From: CANMUM01 sp965263365
GTDB taxonomy: Bacteria; Pseudomonadota; Alphaproteobacteria; Rhodobacterales; Rhodobacteraceae
Length of the DNA stretch: 64,000 nt
Reading direction: 5' to 3'
NCBI GenBank assembly: GCA_965263365.1
Contig: OZ253672.1
Location: 2,272,677-2,336,676, forward strand
The notes under the pieces were generated by a model, which saw only the letters and a list, made by a program, of their open reading frames with translations, was not told the origin of the DNA and ran no database searches. Shown here piece after piece: positions 1 to 9,479 of the stretch (position 1 is the first letter of the stretch; each line of letters begins with the position of its first letter). Position numbers and translations under genes: made by a program.

Positions 1-1
1 T

Positions 2-319
2 TTGAAAGAAATTATGATGTTCACGAGCCAGGCGACTATGCGCAATCGAAGACTTTTTTCATTGCCTAATTTTGTGACCCGCATGTTAGCTTATTTAAGT
101 GCCGTCGTTCCAATATTGAGTTTTGGACTTATCAAAAATCCGTTTATGAGCATAGACCAGTTTAAGATGTTGCAAGTGGATAATATTGTTTCGAACAAAA
201 GTGGGTTTGATACGCTTGGAATGCAAGCGACAGCGCTCGAGCCGATCGTGAAGAAATATTTGATAAATTATCGCTCGCGCGGACAATTTGAAGAAATGCG
301 CCGTCAAAACATTGAATGA
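2..319 (+). CDS. NDUFA9-like complex I-associated protein, C-terminal part (5' end outside window)
   Basis: Only the last 105 codons are visible; the frame is open to the left edge, so the apparent TTG start is not real. The segment ends in a hydrophobic stretch, then a part reading FKMLQVDNIVS, a run with GMQATALEPIVKKYL, and YRSRGQFEE. This order (Asp-Gln followed by a DN/DNVVS-like motif, a proline-flanked LEPI helix and a Y-R-x-x-GQF end) matches the C-terminus of bacterial NAD(P)-binding epimerase-fold proteins of the NDUFA9 / complex I 39 kDa family, which accompany NADH dehydrogenase or quinone-linked respiration in alphaproteobacteria. The Rossmann part that would settle this lies outside the window. 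It converges with the penicillin-binding protein gene 62 bp away. Confidence 0.65.
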   Translation: MKEIMMFTSQATMRNRRLFSLPNFVTRMLAYLSAVVPILSFGLIKNPFMSIDQFKMLQVDNIVSNKSGFDTLGMQATALEPIVKKYLINYRSRGQFEEMRRQNIE

Positions 320-377
320 AAACCTGTTCCTTGGACAATGCTCTTGAGTACAGATATAGAGGTATCGTTTGGCGAAA

Positions 378-397
378 GAACTTATTGCAATAAGTTC
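378..397. repeat. 20-bp perfect palindrome over the PBP stop codon
   Basis: The sequence GAACTTATTG is followed directly by its exact reverse complement, with no loop. It covers the stop codon of the penicillin-binding protein gene (382-384) and sits between two convergent genes. There is no T-run on either side, so it is not a typical intrinsic terminator. It may be a protein-binding site or a chance palindrome. Confidence 0.5.
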
Positions 398-2418
398 AAT
401 AATTCATCGATTAAGTTTTGCTCAGGTTGAGGGGCAGGTTGAGGTGGCGGCGGAGGCGCAGGGGCCTGCGGCACGGTCATCGGGAGTGGGCCTGCGCCTA
501 AATTCTTTACAATAGGTGTCATGGCTTCGCGCCAAATATCCGCGGGAAGGCCACCACCTGTCACGCCTGTTAGTGGAGTATTATCGTCATATCCCATCCA
601 AACACCTGTAATATAATCGCCTGCAAAACCGATAAACCACGCGTCTTTATAGCTCGAAGTTGTGCCTGTTTTACCAGCGACTTGAACGCCATTAATACGC
701 GCGCGTTGGCCTGTGCCACCATCGACAACACCTTTCATCATCCAAATGAGCCATCCCGCCTTTTCATCTGATAGGACGCGCGGACCATATTTTGGTGAGT
801 TAACCTGTAGCGTTTCTTGGGTGGTTTTAAAGCCCATTTCTGTCCAGCCAAAAGGGGTTACTGGGACGCCGCGGTTGTAAATTCCGGCGTAAGCTGTGAC
901 CATTTCAAGCAAATTCATTTCCGCAGAGCCCAAAGCAAGTGAGGGAACGCCAGGCATTGGTGACTTAATTCCCAGTTCTTTGGAAACGGTTTGGACATAG
1001 CTGGTTCCCGCGCGCTGCTGAAGATCAACTGCGATCGTGTTGACGGATTTTTTAAGCGCATCGGCCAGGCTCATGGTGCCCGCATAACCACCTGCATAAT
1101 TGCGTGGATTATAGTCAGCACCACCGCGAATGCGGATCGTAATGGGCCCATCAACGAATTTTTGATAAGGCTTCATTCCTTTCTCAAGTGCGGCGGCATA
1201 AACAAACGGTTTAAACGATGAACCGGGTTGACGCTGCGCATCAACAGCGCGATTAAAGCCTTGCTCAACTCGATCTTCGTCAAACCGGCCGCCGATCATC
1301 GCTCGAACGGCTCCGGTTTTTTCCATAACCACGATGGCGGCTTGCGCTTTTGATCCGGGTTTAACTTTGGTGTCGAAAATTTTATCGATTGCGGCTTGTG
1401 CCCATTTTTGAATTCTCGGATCAAATGTGGTTCGAAAAATAAAATCTTCGCCGGTTTCGGAAGTGAGATAATCAGGCTGGTCTTTCATCAACCAGTCCGC
1501 GAAAAATATACCTTCGTCTGAAACGGCGCGTGCTGAAACCTGAGCAGGATTATCCCACGCCGCTTGTGCCTGTTCTTCAGTGATATAACCTTGCTCGAGC
1601 ATTAGGCGGATTACGGTTGCGGCGCGATCTTGGGAGCGTTCCAGATTATTGGTGGGTGCAAATCGCGAGGGCGCGGTCAACATACCTGCAAGCATCGCGG
1701 ATTGTGGAATATCAAGCCCCTGAGCTGGAATGTCGAAATAGCGTTTTGATGCGGCACCAAAACCAAATGTTGATGCACCCAAATAGGCTCGGTTCAAGTA
1801 TAAAGTTAGGATTTCTTCTTTGTTGAACTTAAGTTCAAGGGCCATTGCATAGACCATTTCTTTTAATTTGCGCTCAACGGTTCCGCGCCGACACTCGGCC
1901 TCATATTCTGCAATGGTGCCCTCATTGGGGTCATAAGGTTTACCGAGACAAAGTAGTTTCGCAAGCTGAACCGTAATGGTCGAACCGCCCGCACCTTTGA
2001 AAGGGTTACCCGTTTTTTGGTAGTTAGATTGCATGGCTCCGACAATGCCACGTGGGGAAATGCCAAAATGATTGTAGAAGCGCTTATCTTCCGTCGCAAT
2101 CACGGCATCGATCAAATATTTCGAGGCGTTTGAGGCGCGCAAAGTGCCATCAAATTGTTGACCGCGCCAAGCAAATATTTCGTTGTTCCGGTCTAGAAAA
2201 GTAACGGATCCGCCGCCATGACGCGCATCTCGCAATTCGTCAAAAGGGGGAAGTGTGGTTGAAAAATAATAGATAACCGCCGCCAAAATAGCGGATGCCA
2301 ATACGGCTATCTGAAAGCCAGCTTTAAAAAGACCCCAAAAAAAGCCCGTGATCGCGCCTGCAATGCCGCGCTTGCGTTTAGCGGGTGCCTTACGCTTTTT
2401 CTTTCGCTGATAACTCAT
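382..2418 (-). CDS. Class A penicillin-binding protein (PBP1A family, bifunctional transglycosylase/transpeptidase)
   Basis: Polymerises lipid II glycan strands and cross-links their peptides on the outer face of the inner membrane. A very basic N-terminus (residues 1-18) precedes one membrane anchor at about 28-52. The GT51 domain follows, with the catalytic Glu in ATEDKRFYNHFG (Glu110) and GGSTITVQLAK at 144-154. The transpeptidase domain has all three penicilloyl-serine motifs: SSFK with nucleophile Ser400, SVN at 458-460 and KTG at 583-585. The C-terminus is Pro/Gln-rich (about 645-665). At 678 residues it is shorter than E. coli MrcA (about 850) and lacks room for the large inserted OB-type domain, as in the compact alphaproteobacterial form. 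ATG start; the gene is divergent from the msrC-like gene with 72 bp between. Confidence 0.93.
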   Translation of the reverse strand: MSYQRKKKRKAPAKRKRGIAGAITGFFWGLFKAGFQIAVLASAILAAVIYYFSTTLPPFDELRDARHGGGSVTFLDRNNEIFAWRGQQFDGTLRASNASKYLIDAVIATEDKRFYNHFGISPRGIVGAMQSNYQKTGNPFKGAGGSTITVQLAKLLCLGKPYDPNEGTIAEYEAECRRGTVERKLKEMVYAMALELKFNKEEILTLYLNRAYLGASTFGFGAASKRYFDIPAQGLDIPQSAMLAGMLTAPSRFAPTNNLERSQDRAATVIRLMLEQGYITEEQAQAAWDNPAQVSARAVSDEGIFFADWLMKDQPDYLTSETGEDFIFRTTFDPRIQKWAQAAIDKIFDTKVKPGSKAQAAIVVMEKTGAVRAMIGGRFDEDRVEQGFNRAVDAQRQPGSSFKPFVYAAALEKGMKPYQKFVDGPITIRIRGGADYNPRNYAGGYAGTMSLADALKKSVNTIAVDLQQRAGTSYVQTVSKELGIKSPMPGVPSLALGSAEMNLLEMVTAYAGIYNRGVPVTPFGWTEMGFKTTQETLQVNSPKYGPRVLSDEKAGWLIWMMKGVVDGGTGQRARINGVQVAGKTGTTSSYKDAWFIGFAGDYITGVWMGYDDNTPLTGVTGGGLPADIWREAMTPIVKNLGAGPLPMTVPQAPAPPPPPQPAPQPEQNLIDELLNLLQ

Positions 2419-2490
2419 GCCTCAAATTATTCTTGTTTTTTTATATTTTAGCGCATAATTTCACCAAATAACAGTAAAAGCTACAAAAAA

Positions 2491-2961
2491 ATGGAAATCC
2501 AAGAAGATCGGCTAGATATTGCCATTGCAAGTGTGCTTGAGGGCGTGCGCGATCCCGTCACGACTATGTCTACAATATCGTGCATGGTGTTTCATCATTA
2601 TGCACATGTAGATTGGGCGGGATTTTATCGAAATAAGCAAAATACCATGCTTGAAATTGGGCCTTATCAGGGGACTTTGGGTTGTCTTTTTATTCCCTTC
2701 AATAAGGGGGTCTGCGGTCATGTTGCGACAACGCGAGAGCCAATAATTGTGCCTGATGTTAATCAGTTCGATGGTCATATTGTATGTGCGGTAACAACAA
2801 AATCAGAGCTAGTTTTGCCGGTGATGAATGCGCGTGGTGATCTGATAGGTGTTTTTGATCTTGACAGCAATCAGCCCGATGCTTTTTCACAAGAAGAATT
2901 GGATTTACTTCAAGCGATCCTCACAGTGCAATTTGCTGAGGTTGCACTTGAAGAAGTCTGA
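2491..2961 (+). CDS. msrC: Free methionine-(R)-sulfoxide reductase (GAF-domain fRMsr)
   Basis: Reduces free L-methionine-(R)-sulfoxide in the cytoplasm, using a disulfide relay regenerated by thioredoxin. The whole 156-residue protein is one GAF domain. The family signature is complete: DWAGFY at 41-46, GPYQGTLGC, IPFNKGVCGH, VPDV and FDGHIVCA. Three cysteines at 65, 75 and 99 have the same spacing (10 and 24) as the catalytic and resolving cysteines of E. coli fRMsr (84, 94, 118). This separates it from sensory GAF proteins. AMP nucleosidase follows 21 bp downstream on the same strand, so the two may be co-transcribed, although the roles are not obviously linked. Confidence 0.88.
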   Translation: MEIQEDRLDIAIASVLEGVRDPVTTMSTISCMVFHHYAHVDWAGFYRNKQNTMLEIGPYQGTLGCLFIPFNKGVCGHVATTREPIIVPDVNQFDGHIVCAVTTKSELVLPVMNARGDLIGVFDLDSNQPDAFSQEELDLLQAILTVQFAEVALEEV

Positions 2962-2982
2962 TTTTCATTTTATGAATCGAAA

Positions 2983-4440
2983 ATGAAATTACAGTCACCG
3001 TCGAACGAAATAAATTCATATAATGAGGCTTCAAAAGCCGTTGCGCAGCTGAAAGTTCTGTATGATCAAGCGCGACTTTTTTTGATAGACGGGTATAATA
3101 AATTTGCTAAAGGCGATCTTTCGGCGCGCTGTCGGGCATTTTATCCTGAAATACGTATTCATGTCACAAGTCATGTGAGCGTCGATAGTCGTTTATCCTT
3201 TGGACATGTTCCTAATCCTGGTATCTATTCTGCGACCATTACGCAGCCAGAATTATTTGAGTATTATTTGGAAAAACAGATTGAGCTTTTGATGAAAAGC
3301 CACAATGTGCCAGTGAGCGTAGGCTATTCGACAACGCCGATGCCCTTGCATTTTGCTGTCGCTATTGGCAACGATCATCTTGATTTTGCTGATGAAGATA
3401 AAATGCGCTATTTGCGCGATTATTTTGACGTCCCTGATCTTGATACAACCCATGATGAAATTGTGAATGGTGAAGATTGGCGGTATGATGACGGAGCAAG
3501 CCCGATTTCAAGCTTTACAGCGCAACGTGTCGATTATTCGCTTGCGCGACTTGCACATTATACGGCCACAAACCCAAAGCATTTTCAGAATTTTGTCTTA
3601 TTTACAAACTACCAGTTTTATATTGATGAGTTTGTAAATTTTGCACAAACGGTTATCGATGATGAGCACAATGCTTACTATGAACTCGTTTCGCCTGGAA
3701 ATGGATTGTACACGAAAGATGAAGAAATTCCAGCCAATTTGAAGCGTGGCCCGCAGATGCCAGCTTACCATCTAAAACGAAAAGGCGGGTTCGGGATCAC
3801 GATGATCAATATAGGTGTGGGGCCTTCCAATGCGAAGACTATAACTGATCATGTTGCTGTTTTGCGCCCTCATGCTTGGATTATGCTTGGACATTGTGCG
3901 GGTCTTCGAAGTTCTCAACGGCTTGGTGATTATGTCTTGGCACATGCTTATATGCGTGAGGACAATGTTCTTGATGCTGATATTCCGCCTTGGATTCCGT
4001 TGCCTGCGCTCAGTGAAATTCAACGTGCGCTAGAGGATGCGGTCGCAGAGACAACTGAACTTAAAGATTATGAATTAAAGCGTGTTATGCGCACAGGCAC
4101 AGTCGCCTCGGTTGATAATCGAAATTGGGAATTGGTTGCGACATCTGGCCCTGTGAAACGGCTTAATCAGGCGCGCGCAATTGCGCTTGATATGGAAAGT
4201 GCTACAATCGCAGCGAATGGTTTCCGCTTGCGTGTGCCTTATGGAACGCTTCTTTGTGTTTCAGACAAGCCTTTGCACGGTGAACTGAAATTACCGGGAA
4301 TGGCGACAGATTTTTACAATACTCAGGTTGCACAGCATCTTAAAATTGGTATTTTGGCGATGGAAAAGCTCGGCGCTATGCCGCTTGCGCAACTTCATTC
4401 ACGCAAACTGCGCTCGTTTAATGAGACTCCATTCCTTTAA
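2983..4440 (+). CDS. amn: AMP nucleosidase
   Basis: Hydrolyses AMP to adenine and ribose 5-phosphate, helping to set the adenylate pool. Its 485 residues match the E. coli enzyme (484). An N-terminal alpha/beta regulatory domain (about 1-175) is followed by a nucleoside-phosphorylase-fold catalytic domain. The latter shows GVGPSNAKTITDHVAVLRP at about 278-296, the MLGHCAGLR loop, and ALDMESATIAANGFR near 400, whose Met-Glu pair binds the ribose in this superfamily. No strong Shine-Dalgarno precedes the ATG. It lies just after the fRMsr gene and before the HU gene. Confidence 0.93.
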   Translation: MKLQSPSNEINSYNEASKAVAQLKVLYDQARLFLIDGYNKFAKGDLSARCRAFYPEIRIHVTSHVSVDSRLSFGHVPNPGIYSATITQPELFEYYLEKQIELLMKSHNVPVSVGYSTTPMPLHFAVAIGNDHLDFADEDKMRYLRDYFDVPDLDTTHDEIVNGEDWRYDDGASPISSFTAQRVDYSLARLAHYTATNPKHFQNFVLFTNYQFYIDEFVNFAQTVIDDEHNAYYELVSPGNGLYTKDEEIPANLKRGPQMPAYHLKRKGGFGITMINIGVGPSNAKTITDHVAVLRPHAWIMLGHCAGLRSSQRLGDYVLAHAYMREDNVLDADIPPWIPLPALSEIQRALEDAVAETTELKDYELKRVMRTGTVASVDNRNWELVATSGPVKRLNQARAIALDMESATIAANGFRLRVPYGTLLCVSDKPLHGELKLPGMATDFYNTQVAQHLKIGILAMEKLGAMPLAQLHSRKLRSFNETPFL

Positions 4441-4562
4441 AAATGGCATTTATTCGCTAATAATGACAAATTTAGGTCAACAAATAGTGCTTTAGACTTG
4501 CAATTTAAGAAGTCTTTGGATTTACTCGGTGCACTTATAAACTTAAATTAAAAAGGTTAACT

Positions 4563-4847
4563 ATGAGCGAACAAATCAAAAAAGCAGATCTCGTTGCTGC
4601 AATTTCAGACGCAACATCTGTTGATAAAAAATCAGTTTCATCAGTTTTGGATTCACTTGCTGCAGAAATAGCAGTTCATATGAAAAAAGGTAATTCTGTT
4701 CCTCTTGCGGGGTTGGGTAAATTTTCGGTTCGTGATCGTGCAGAGCGTACGGTTCGTAACCCATCAACAGGTGAAACGCGCGTTGCGCCTGCTGATAAAG
4801 TTGTGAAAATGACATTAGCTAAGGCTCTTAAAGATTCTGTAAAATAG
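4563..4847 (+). CDS. hup: HU family DNA-binding protein
   Basis: Histone-like nucleoid protein of 94 residues that bends DNA as a dimer. It opens with the alpha-helical dimerisation part (KKADLVAAISDATSVDKKSVSSVLDSLAAEIAVHMKKG, read as separate helices at about 6-42). The conserved GLGKFSVRDRAERTVRNPSTGE arm at about 50-71 carries the intercalating Pro of the RNPSTG tip. The start has an AAGG-type ribosome site 7 nt upstream. A stem-loop terminator lies directly after the stop, so it is likely monocistronic. The 122 bp upstream must hold its promoter, but I could not pick a convincing -35/-10 pair. Confidence 0.95.
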   Translation: MSEQIKKADLVAAISDATSVDKKSVSSVLDSLAAEIAVHMKKGNSVPLAGLGKFSVRDRAERTVRNPSTGETRVAPADKVVKMTLAKALKDSVK

Positions 4848-4863
4848 TATTTAAACTATTTTT

Positions 4864-4895
4864 AAAAAGCCGCTCTATTTTGAGTGGCTTTTTTT
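4864..4895 (+). terminator. Intrinsic terminator after HU gene
   Basis: The stem AGCCGCT / AGTGGCT (one G-U pair) has an 8-nt loop. It is followed by seven T residues (4889-4895) and preceded by A residues that extend the stem. It lies 17 nt after the HU stop codon. Confidence 0.85.
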
Positions 4896-4985
4896 GTTTG
4901 AGAAAGTGGCTTAAGGGCTTAAAAACACCTTTTCAAATCAGATTTTATTTTTTAAATTGGTTTAACTCATCTGACAGAGCGTGAT

Positions 4986-7262
4986 CTAAAATGGAATTTC
5001 ACTTTCACGCGATAAATACTGAGCCATTAGGTTTTTTTCGCCTGTGTGTTCAAAATCAACCATACATTTTTCACCATCTTGGGCGCGTATAAATCCATAG
5101 CCAAATTTTTGGTGAAAAACACGTTCTCCAATTTCAAAAATTTGACCGTCGGCTTTGTGATACTTTGTTTGGGGCGTACGCTGTTGTTGCAGGCGTTTCC
5201 AACCCGGTGCGTCATAAACATCGGTATTTTGTGCGCGTTGCGTCATTTGTGAATCTGAAGAAGGGGTATAACCGCCTCCAGAATAGACGCCACCTGCAGA
5301 AAGCACCTCCACATGTTCAGCGGGCAATTCATCGATGAACCGTGAAGGAAGTGTATTTTGCCACTGATTGTAAATGCGCCGATTGGCAGCAAAACTAATG
5401 GTCAATATGTCTTCGGCGCGCGTGATTCCTACATATGCGAGGCGGCGTTCTTCTTCTAGTCCGCGTGCGCCACTTTCATCAAGTGATCTTTGAGAGGGGA
5501 AAAGTCCATCCTCCCACCCAGGTAAATAAACAACTGGAAATTCGAGACCTTTCGCGCCGTGTAGCGTCATGATGGAAAGCTTTTCTTCACCTTCATCGCT
5601 CTCATTGTCCATAACCAGCGCAACATGTTCGAGAAAGCCTTGCAAGTTTTCGAATTCTTCAAGTGCCTTTACAAGTTCTTTGAGGTTGTCGAGGCGCCCA
5701 GGGGCATCGGCGGATTTGTCATTTTGCCACATAAGCGTATAACCTGAGGCATCTAAGATCTCTTGTGCGATTTCAATATGTGATGCTTCCGCCCTAACTT
5801 GCATAGCATATTGCCAGATCAAATCGCAAAATTCGCTCAGTGTTTTTCCCGTTTTGGCAGGAAAGGCATTTTCATCAATGAGTGTACGCGTACTTGAGAA
5901 TAAAGATAAATTATTTTCGCGCGCATGAACACTTATCGTTTGAATCGTTTTGTCACCAATTCCGCGCTTTGGTAAGTTTACGATTCGCTCAAAGGCAAGA
6001 TCATCATCTTGAGAGACAATAAGGCGAAAATATGCCATCGCGTCTCGGATTTCGCGACGTTCATAAAATCGCGGGCCACCGATTACGCGGTAAGGCATTC
6101 CAATTTTAATAAAGCGATCTTCAAAAGCGCGCATTTGATGAGAGGCGCGAACTAAAATGGCAATTTCCTCAAGAGAACGGGGCGGGCGTCCTGAAGTGCC
6201 GCGTTGTTGGGCTTCGATATCTTCACCGATCCATCGCGCTTCCTCTTCTCCGTCCCAGTGTCCGACTAAACGTACTTTCTCGCCTTCCGCTTCTGATGTC
6301 CAAAGTGTTTTACCAAGTCGGTTCTCGTTCACAGAAATCACCGATCCTGCTGCGGCCAATATATGTGGAGTTGAGCGATAATTTTGTTCAAGGCGAATAA
6401 TGATGGCGTCTTCAAAATCGCGTTCAAATTTTAAAATATTGCCAACTTCGGCGCCACGCCAACCGTAAATGGATTGGTCGTCATCGCCGACACAGCAAAT
6501 GTTTTTTGAACCTTGCGCAAGCAAGCGAAGCCACAAATACTGAGCGACATTTGTGTCTTGATATTCATCAACCAAAATATATTTGAAGCGCTCATGGTAA
6601 AGTGCCAAAATATCTGGATTGCTTTTGAAAAGCTCGATGCACAAAAGCAATAAATCACCAAAATCGACAGCGTTAAGAACACGCAAGCGCTCTTGATATT
6701 GTCGATAAATTTGTTGCCCCAATCCATTAAATTGTGCCTTCTCTTCTGTATTGAGGCGATCAGGGGTGAGTGCTCGGTTTTTCCACTTATCGATGAGAGA
6801 GAGCATTAATCTTGCAGGCCAGCGCTTCTCGTCGACATTGTGTAAGGAAAGCAAGGCTTTGATCAGGCGCAGTTGATCATCAGTATCGAGAATTGTGAAG
6901 CTCGGTTTGAGACCTGCGGCTTCGGCGTGTTTGCGTAAGATTTTTACACAAATCGAGTGGAATGTTCCCAGCCAAGGCATCGCGGCAATTGATTCTCCGA
7001 TCAGTCCGCCAATTCGGAGCTGCAGCTCTTTCGCCGCTTTATTTGTAAACGTGACGGCGAGAATTTCAAAAGGGCGCGCTTTATGAAGGTGTAAAATATG
7101 CGCAATGCGCGTTGTAAGCGCGCGTGTTTTGCCTGTCCCTGCGCCGGCTAATACGAGCAAAGGACCATCAATGGTTTCGACGGCTTGGCGCTGCGCATCG
7201 TTTAAGCCTTCAAGATAAGGTTTTGCACGTGCGTTCTGCGCAATTTCGGAGAGCTTTGTCAT
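4986..7262 (-). CDS. uvrD: ATP-dependent DNA helicase UvrD/PcrA family
   Basis: SF1A 3'-5' helicase for nucleotide excision and mismatch repair and for clearing stalled forks. The motifs run in order: LNDAQRQAV Q-motif (20-28), Walker A GAGTGKT (40-46), TFTNKAA (71-77), Walker B DEYQDTN (232-238), GDDDQSIYGWRGA (259-271), LEQNYRST, then TLHGAKGLEFPVVYLPGWEDGLFP and YVGITRAED in domain 2A. The last 50 residues (GERVFHQKFGYGFI) form the Tudor-like RNA-polymerase-binding C-terminus seen in UvrD/PcrA. Its 758 residues fit the family (720-780). It is divergent from dapF. RecB and Rep are excluded by the C-terminal tail and domain order. Confidence 0.95.
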   Translation of the reverse strand: MTKLSEIAQNARAKPYLEGLNDAQRQAVETIDGPLLVLAGAGTGKTRALTTRIAHILHLHKARPFEILAVTFTNKAAKELQLRIGGLIGESIAAMPWLGTFHSICVKILRKHAEAAGLKPSFTILDTDDQLRLIKALLSLHNVDEKRWPARLMLSLIDKWKNRALTPDRLNTEEKAQFNGLGQQIYRQYQERLRVLNAVDFGDLLLLCIELFKSNPDILALYHERFKYILVDEYQDTNVAQYLWLRLLAQGSKNICCVGDDDQSIYGWRGAEVGNILKFERDFEDAIIIRLEQNYRSTPHILAAAGSVISVNENRLGKTLWTSEAEGEKVRLVGHWDGEEEARWIGEDIEAQQRGTSGRPPRSLEEIAILVRASHQMRAFEDRFIKIGMPYRVIGGPRFYERREIRDAMAYFRLIVSQDDDLAFERIVNLPKRGIGDKTIQTISVHARENNLSLFSSTRTLIDENAFPAKTGKTLSEFCDLIWQYAMQVRAEASHIEIAQEILDASGYTLMWQNDKSADAPGRLDNLKELVKALEEFENLQGFLEHVALVMDNESDEGEEKLSIMTLHGAKGLEFPVVYLPGWEDGLFPSQRSLDESGARGLEEERRLAYVGITRAEDILTISFAANRRIYNQWQNTLPSRFIDELPAEHVEVLSAGGVYSGGGYTPSSDSQMTQRAQNTDVYDAPGWKRLQQQRTPQTKYHKADGQIFEIGERVFHQKFGYGFIRAQDGEKCMVDFEHTGEKNLMAQYLSRESEIPF

Positions 7263-7373
7263 GGAGATGTTTTAACGCGTGACTTCTATTTTGTGAAGAC
7301 TTTGTTCACGAAAAGTTCGCCTGTGGTAAAGCGGTGCATTTTTCCTTATATTAATGCTCGAGTGGAGATAACT

Positions 7374-8180
7374 ATGAAATTTAGAAAAATGCATGGTCTC
7401 GGAAATGACTTTGTTGTGCTTGATGCCCGTCATCAGATCTTGGATTTGAGCGCAAAGCGTGTTCAATTAATCGGGCATCGGCATTTCGGAATTGGCTTTG
7501 ATCAGCTCGTCGTGATTGAAAACGATCCGGAAGTTGATGTGGTACTGACCTTTTGGAATGCTGATGGCACTACGGCTGGAGCTTGTGGCAATGCGACGCG
7601 TTGTTGTGCAGATATTTTGATGGATGAAAAAAATATTGACCAAATTGATCTGCGCACTGAGCGAGGCGTTTTGCGTGCAGAGCGAACGGGCCATCAGATT
7701 CGTGTGAATATGGGGCAACCGATTTTGGATTGGCAAAAAATCCCGCTTTCACATGATGTCGATGTAGATGCATTGCCTATCGAGGGCGCGCCGCTTGCGA
7801 CTGGCATGGGAAATCCTCATTGTACTTTTTTTGTTGAAAATGCCGAAGAAATTGATCTTCGCCTTGAGGGTCAAAAAATTGAAAATCACGAACTATTTCC
7901 TGAGCGTACCAATGTGCAATTTGCCAGTCGTCTTGGTGAAAATCACCTGCGTATGCGTGTTTGGGAGCGCGGTGTCGGGCATACTTTGGCTTCTGGATCT
8001 TCGTCTTGCGCGGTTGGGGTTGCTGCATTTCGTCGAGGTTTGACTGGGAAATCGGTACGCTTAACTTTGGATGGTGGTGATATTTTTATAGATTGGCGCG
8101 ATGATGGTGTGTGGATGACTGGGCCGGTCGCTTATGTGTGTGATGGAGAGTTTGACCCGCGTTTTGGAGAAGATTTATGA
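7374..8180 (+). CDS. dapF: Diaminopimelate epimerase
   Basis: Interconverts LL- and meso-diaminopimelate for lysine and peptidoglycan synthesis, without a cofactor, using two cysteines. The first is in GACGNATRC (Cys71) and the second in ASGSSSCAVG (Cys212); the usual ACGTGAC version of the second motif is changed to ASGSSSC but keeps the catalytic Cys. The N-terminus FRKMHGLGNDFVVLDAR is diagnostic. I chose the ATG at 7374, which has GGAG 6 nt upstream and gives 268 residues; the open frame extends 27 codons further up, but nothing there is conserved. The stop overlaps the mtaB start by 4 nt (ATGA), so the two are translationally coupled. Confidence 0.95.
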   Translation: MKFRKMHGLGNDFVVLDARHQILDLSAKRVQLIGHRHFGIGFDQLVVIENDPEVDVVLTFWNADGTTAGACGNATRCCADILMDEKNIDQIDLRTERGVLRAERTGHQIRVNMGQPILDWQKIPLSHDVDVDALPIEGAPLATGMGNPHCTFFVENAEEIDLRLEGQKIENHELFPERTNVQFASRLGENHLRMRVWERGVGHTLASGSSSCAVGVAAFRRGLTGKSVRLTLDGGDIFIDWRDDGVWMTGPVAYVCDGEFDPRFGEDL

Positions 8181-9424
8181 ACGCGCCTTATCTTGAGAAC
8201 TTTGGCTGTCGGCTCAATGCATATGAGACTCAGGCAATGAAAGAGCTCGCAGAAAATGCGGGTCTGCGAGATATTGTCATAATAAATAGTTGTGCGGTCA
8301 CGTCAGAGGCTGTGCGTCAAGCGCGGCAAAAAATTCGCAAACTCAAGCGCCAAAATCCACAAGCGAAGCTCATTGTGACAGGCTGTGCGGCGCAAACTGA
8401 ATCTGAGAAGTTTGCCGCTATGGATGAGGTTGATATTGTAATAGGTAATGTAGAGAAGATGCAGCCGAAGACATGGCAAAGTCTTGCAAAGGGCGAAGCA
8501 CCTAAAGTTTTGATGCAAGACATCATGTCCGTTCAACGGCCGGAAGCTCACCGGATTGATGGTCTCCTTGGACGCGCGCGAGCCTATGTTCAGGTGCAAA
8601 ATGGCTGTGATCATCGTTGTACGTTTTGTATTATTCCCTTTGGGCGCGGGAATTCACGTTCGGTTCCCGCCAATACGGTGGTCGAACAAATTAAACGTTT
8701 GAGAGATAAGGGTTTTAATGAGGTGGTGTTAACAGGCGTCGATATGACCAGCTGGGGTGCAGACTTTGAGAACAAGCCCCAGCTTGGCGATCTTGTGCAG
8801 AAAGTTTTGGACGGGGTGCCTGATTTGCCGCGTTTGCGTATCAGTTCGATTGATAGCATCGAGGCGGACGACGCGCTTGTCGATGCGATGGCGAGCGAGG
8901 CGCGTTTGATGCCGCATTTTCATCTGTCTTTGCAAGCGGGCGACAATCTGATTCTCAAGCGAATGAAGCGGCGTCATTTGCGAGAAGATGCGATTGAATT
9001 TTGTACATTAATGCGCGCTAAGCGGCCAGATATCGTTTATGGTGCGGATATTATTGCGGGGTTTCCTACGGAAACAGACCGCATGTTTGAAAATAGTCTA
9101 AAGCTTGTTGAAGAATGTGGGCTGACTTGGTTGCACGTTTTTCCTTTTTCTCCCCGTGCGGGAACGCCGGCTGCCAAAATGCCGCAAGTTGATCGAAATT
9201 TGGTCAAAGCGCGAGCAGCGCGATTGCGTGAATTGGGCGTGCGACAAAAAGAGAAATATTTACGTTCGCTCGTGGGTCGTAATTTATCGCTTTTGATTGA
9301 GGGAAAGGGAAAGGCGCGTTCGGAGAGCTTTGCCGAGGTTGTTGTGAGTGATGACGAGCAGCCAGGACAAATTAAACAAATGCACATTCAGCGCTTTGAT
9401 GGCAAAGCCTTAATTGCGTCTTGA
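8177..9424 (+). CDS. mtaB: tRNA t6A37 methylthiotransferase
   Basis: Radical SAM enzyme that converts t6A37 to ms2t6A in ANN-decoding tRNAs. The N-terminal MTTase domain has three cluster cysteines at 11 (ENFGCRLNAYE), 39 (NSCAVTSEA) and 70 (TGCAAQT). The radical SAM motif CDHRCTFC at 144-151 continues as IIPFGRG. A short TRAM-like C-terminus follows (about 350-415). MtaB is preferred to MiaB because the motif reads GCRLNAYE rather than GCQMN.YD and because dapF-mtaB is a common alphaproteobacterial pair. The 415-residue length is typical of MtaB. Confidence 0.88.
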   Translation: MNAPYLENFGCRLNAYETQAMKELAENAGLRDIVIINSCAVTSEAVRQARQKIRKLKRQNPQAKLIVTGCAAQTESEKFAAMDEVDIVIGNVEKMQPKTWQSLAKGEAPKVLMQDIMSVQRPEAHRIDGLLGRARAYVQVQNGCDHRCTFCIIPFGRGNSRSVPANTVVEQIKRLRDKGFNEVVLTGVDMTSWGADFENKPQLGDLVQKVLDGVPDLPRLRISSIDSIEADDALVDAMASEARLMPHFHLSLQAGDNLILKRMKRRHLREDAIEFCTLMRAKRPDIVYGADIIAGFPTETDRMFENSLKLVEECGLTWLHVFPFSPRAGTPAAKMPQVDRNLVKARAARLRELGVRQKEKYLRSLVGRNLSLLIEGKGKARSESFAEVVVSDDEQPGQIKQMHIQRFDGKALIAS

Positions 9425-9479
9425 TTTTTTATGAGATTGCGCCCATCATCTGAAATACGTTTATGAAACGGAGGTTGAT

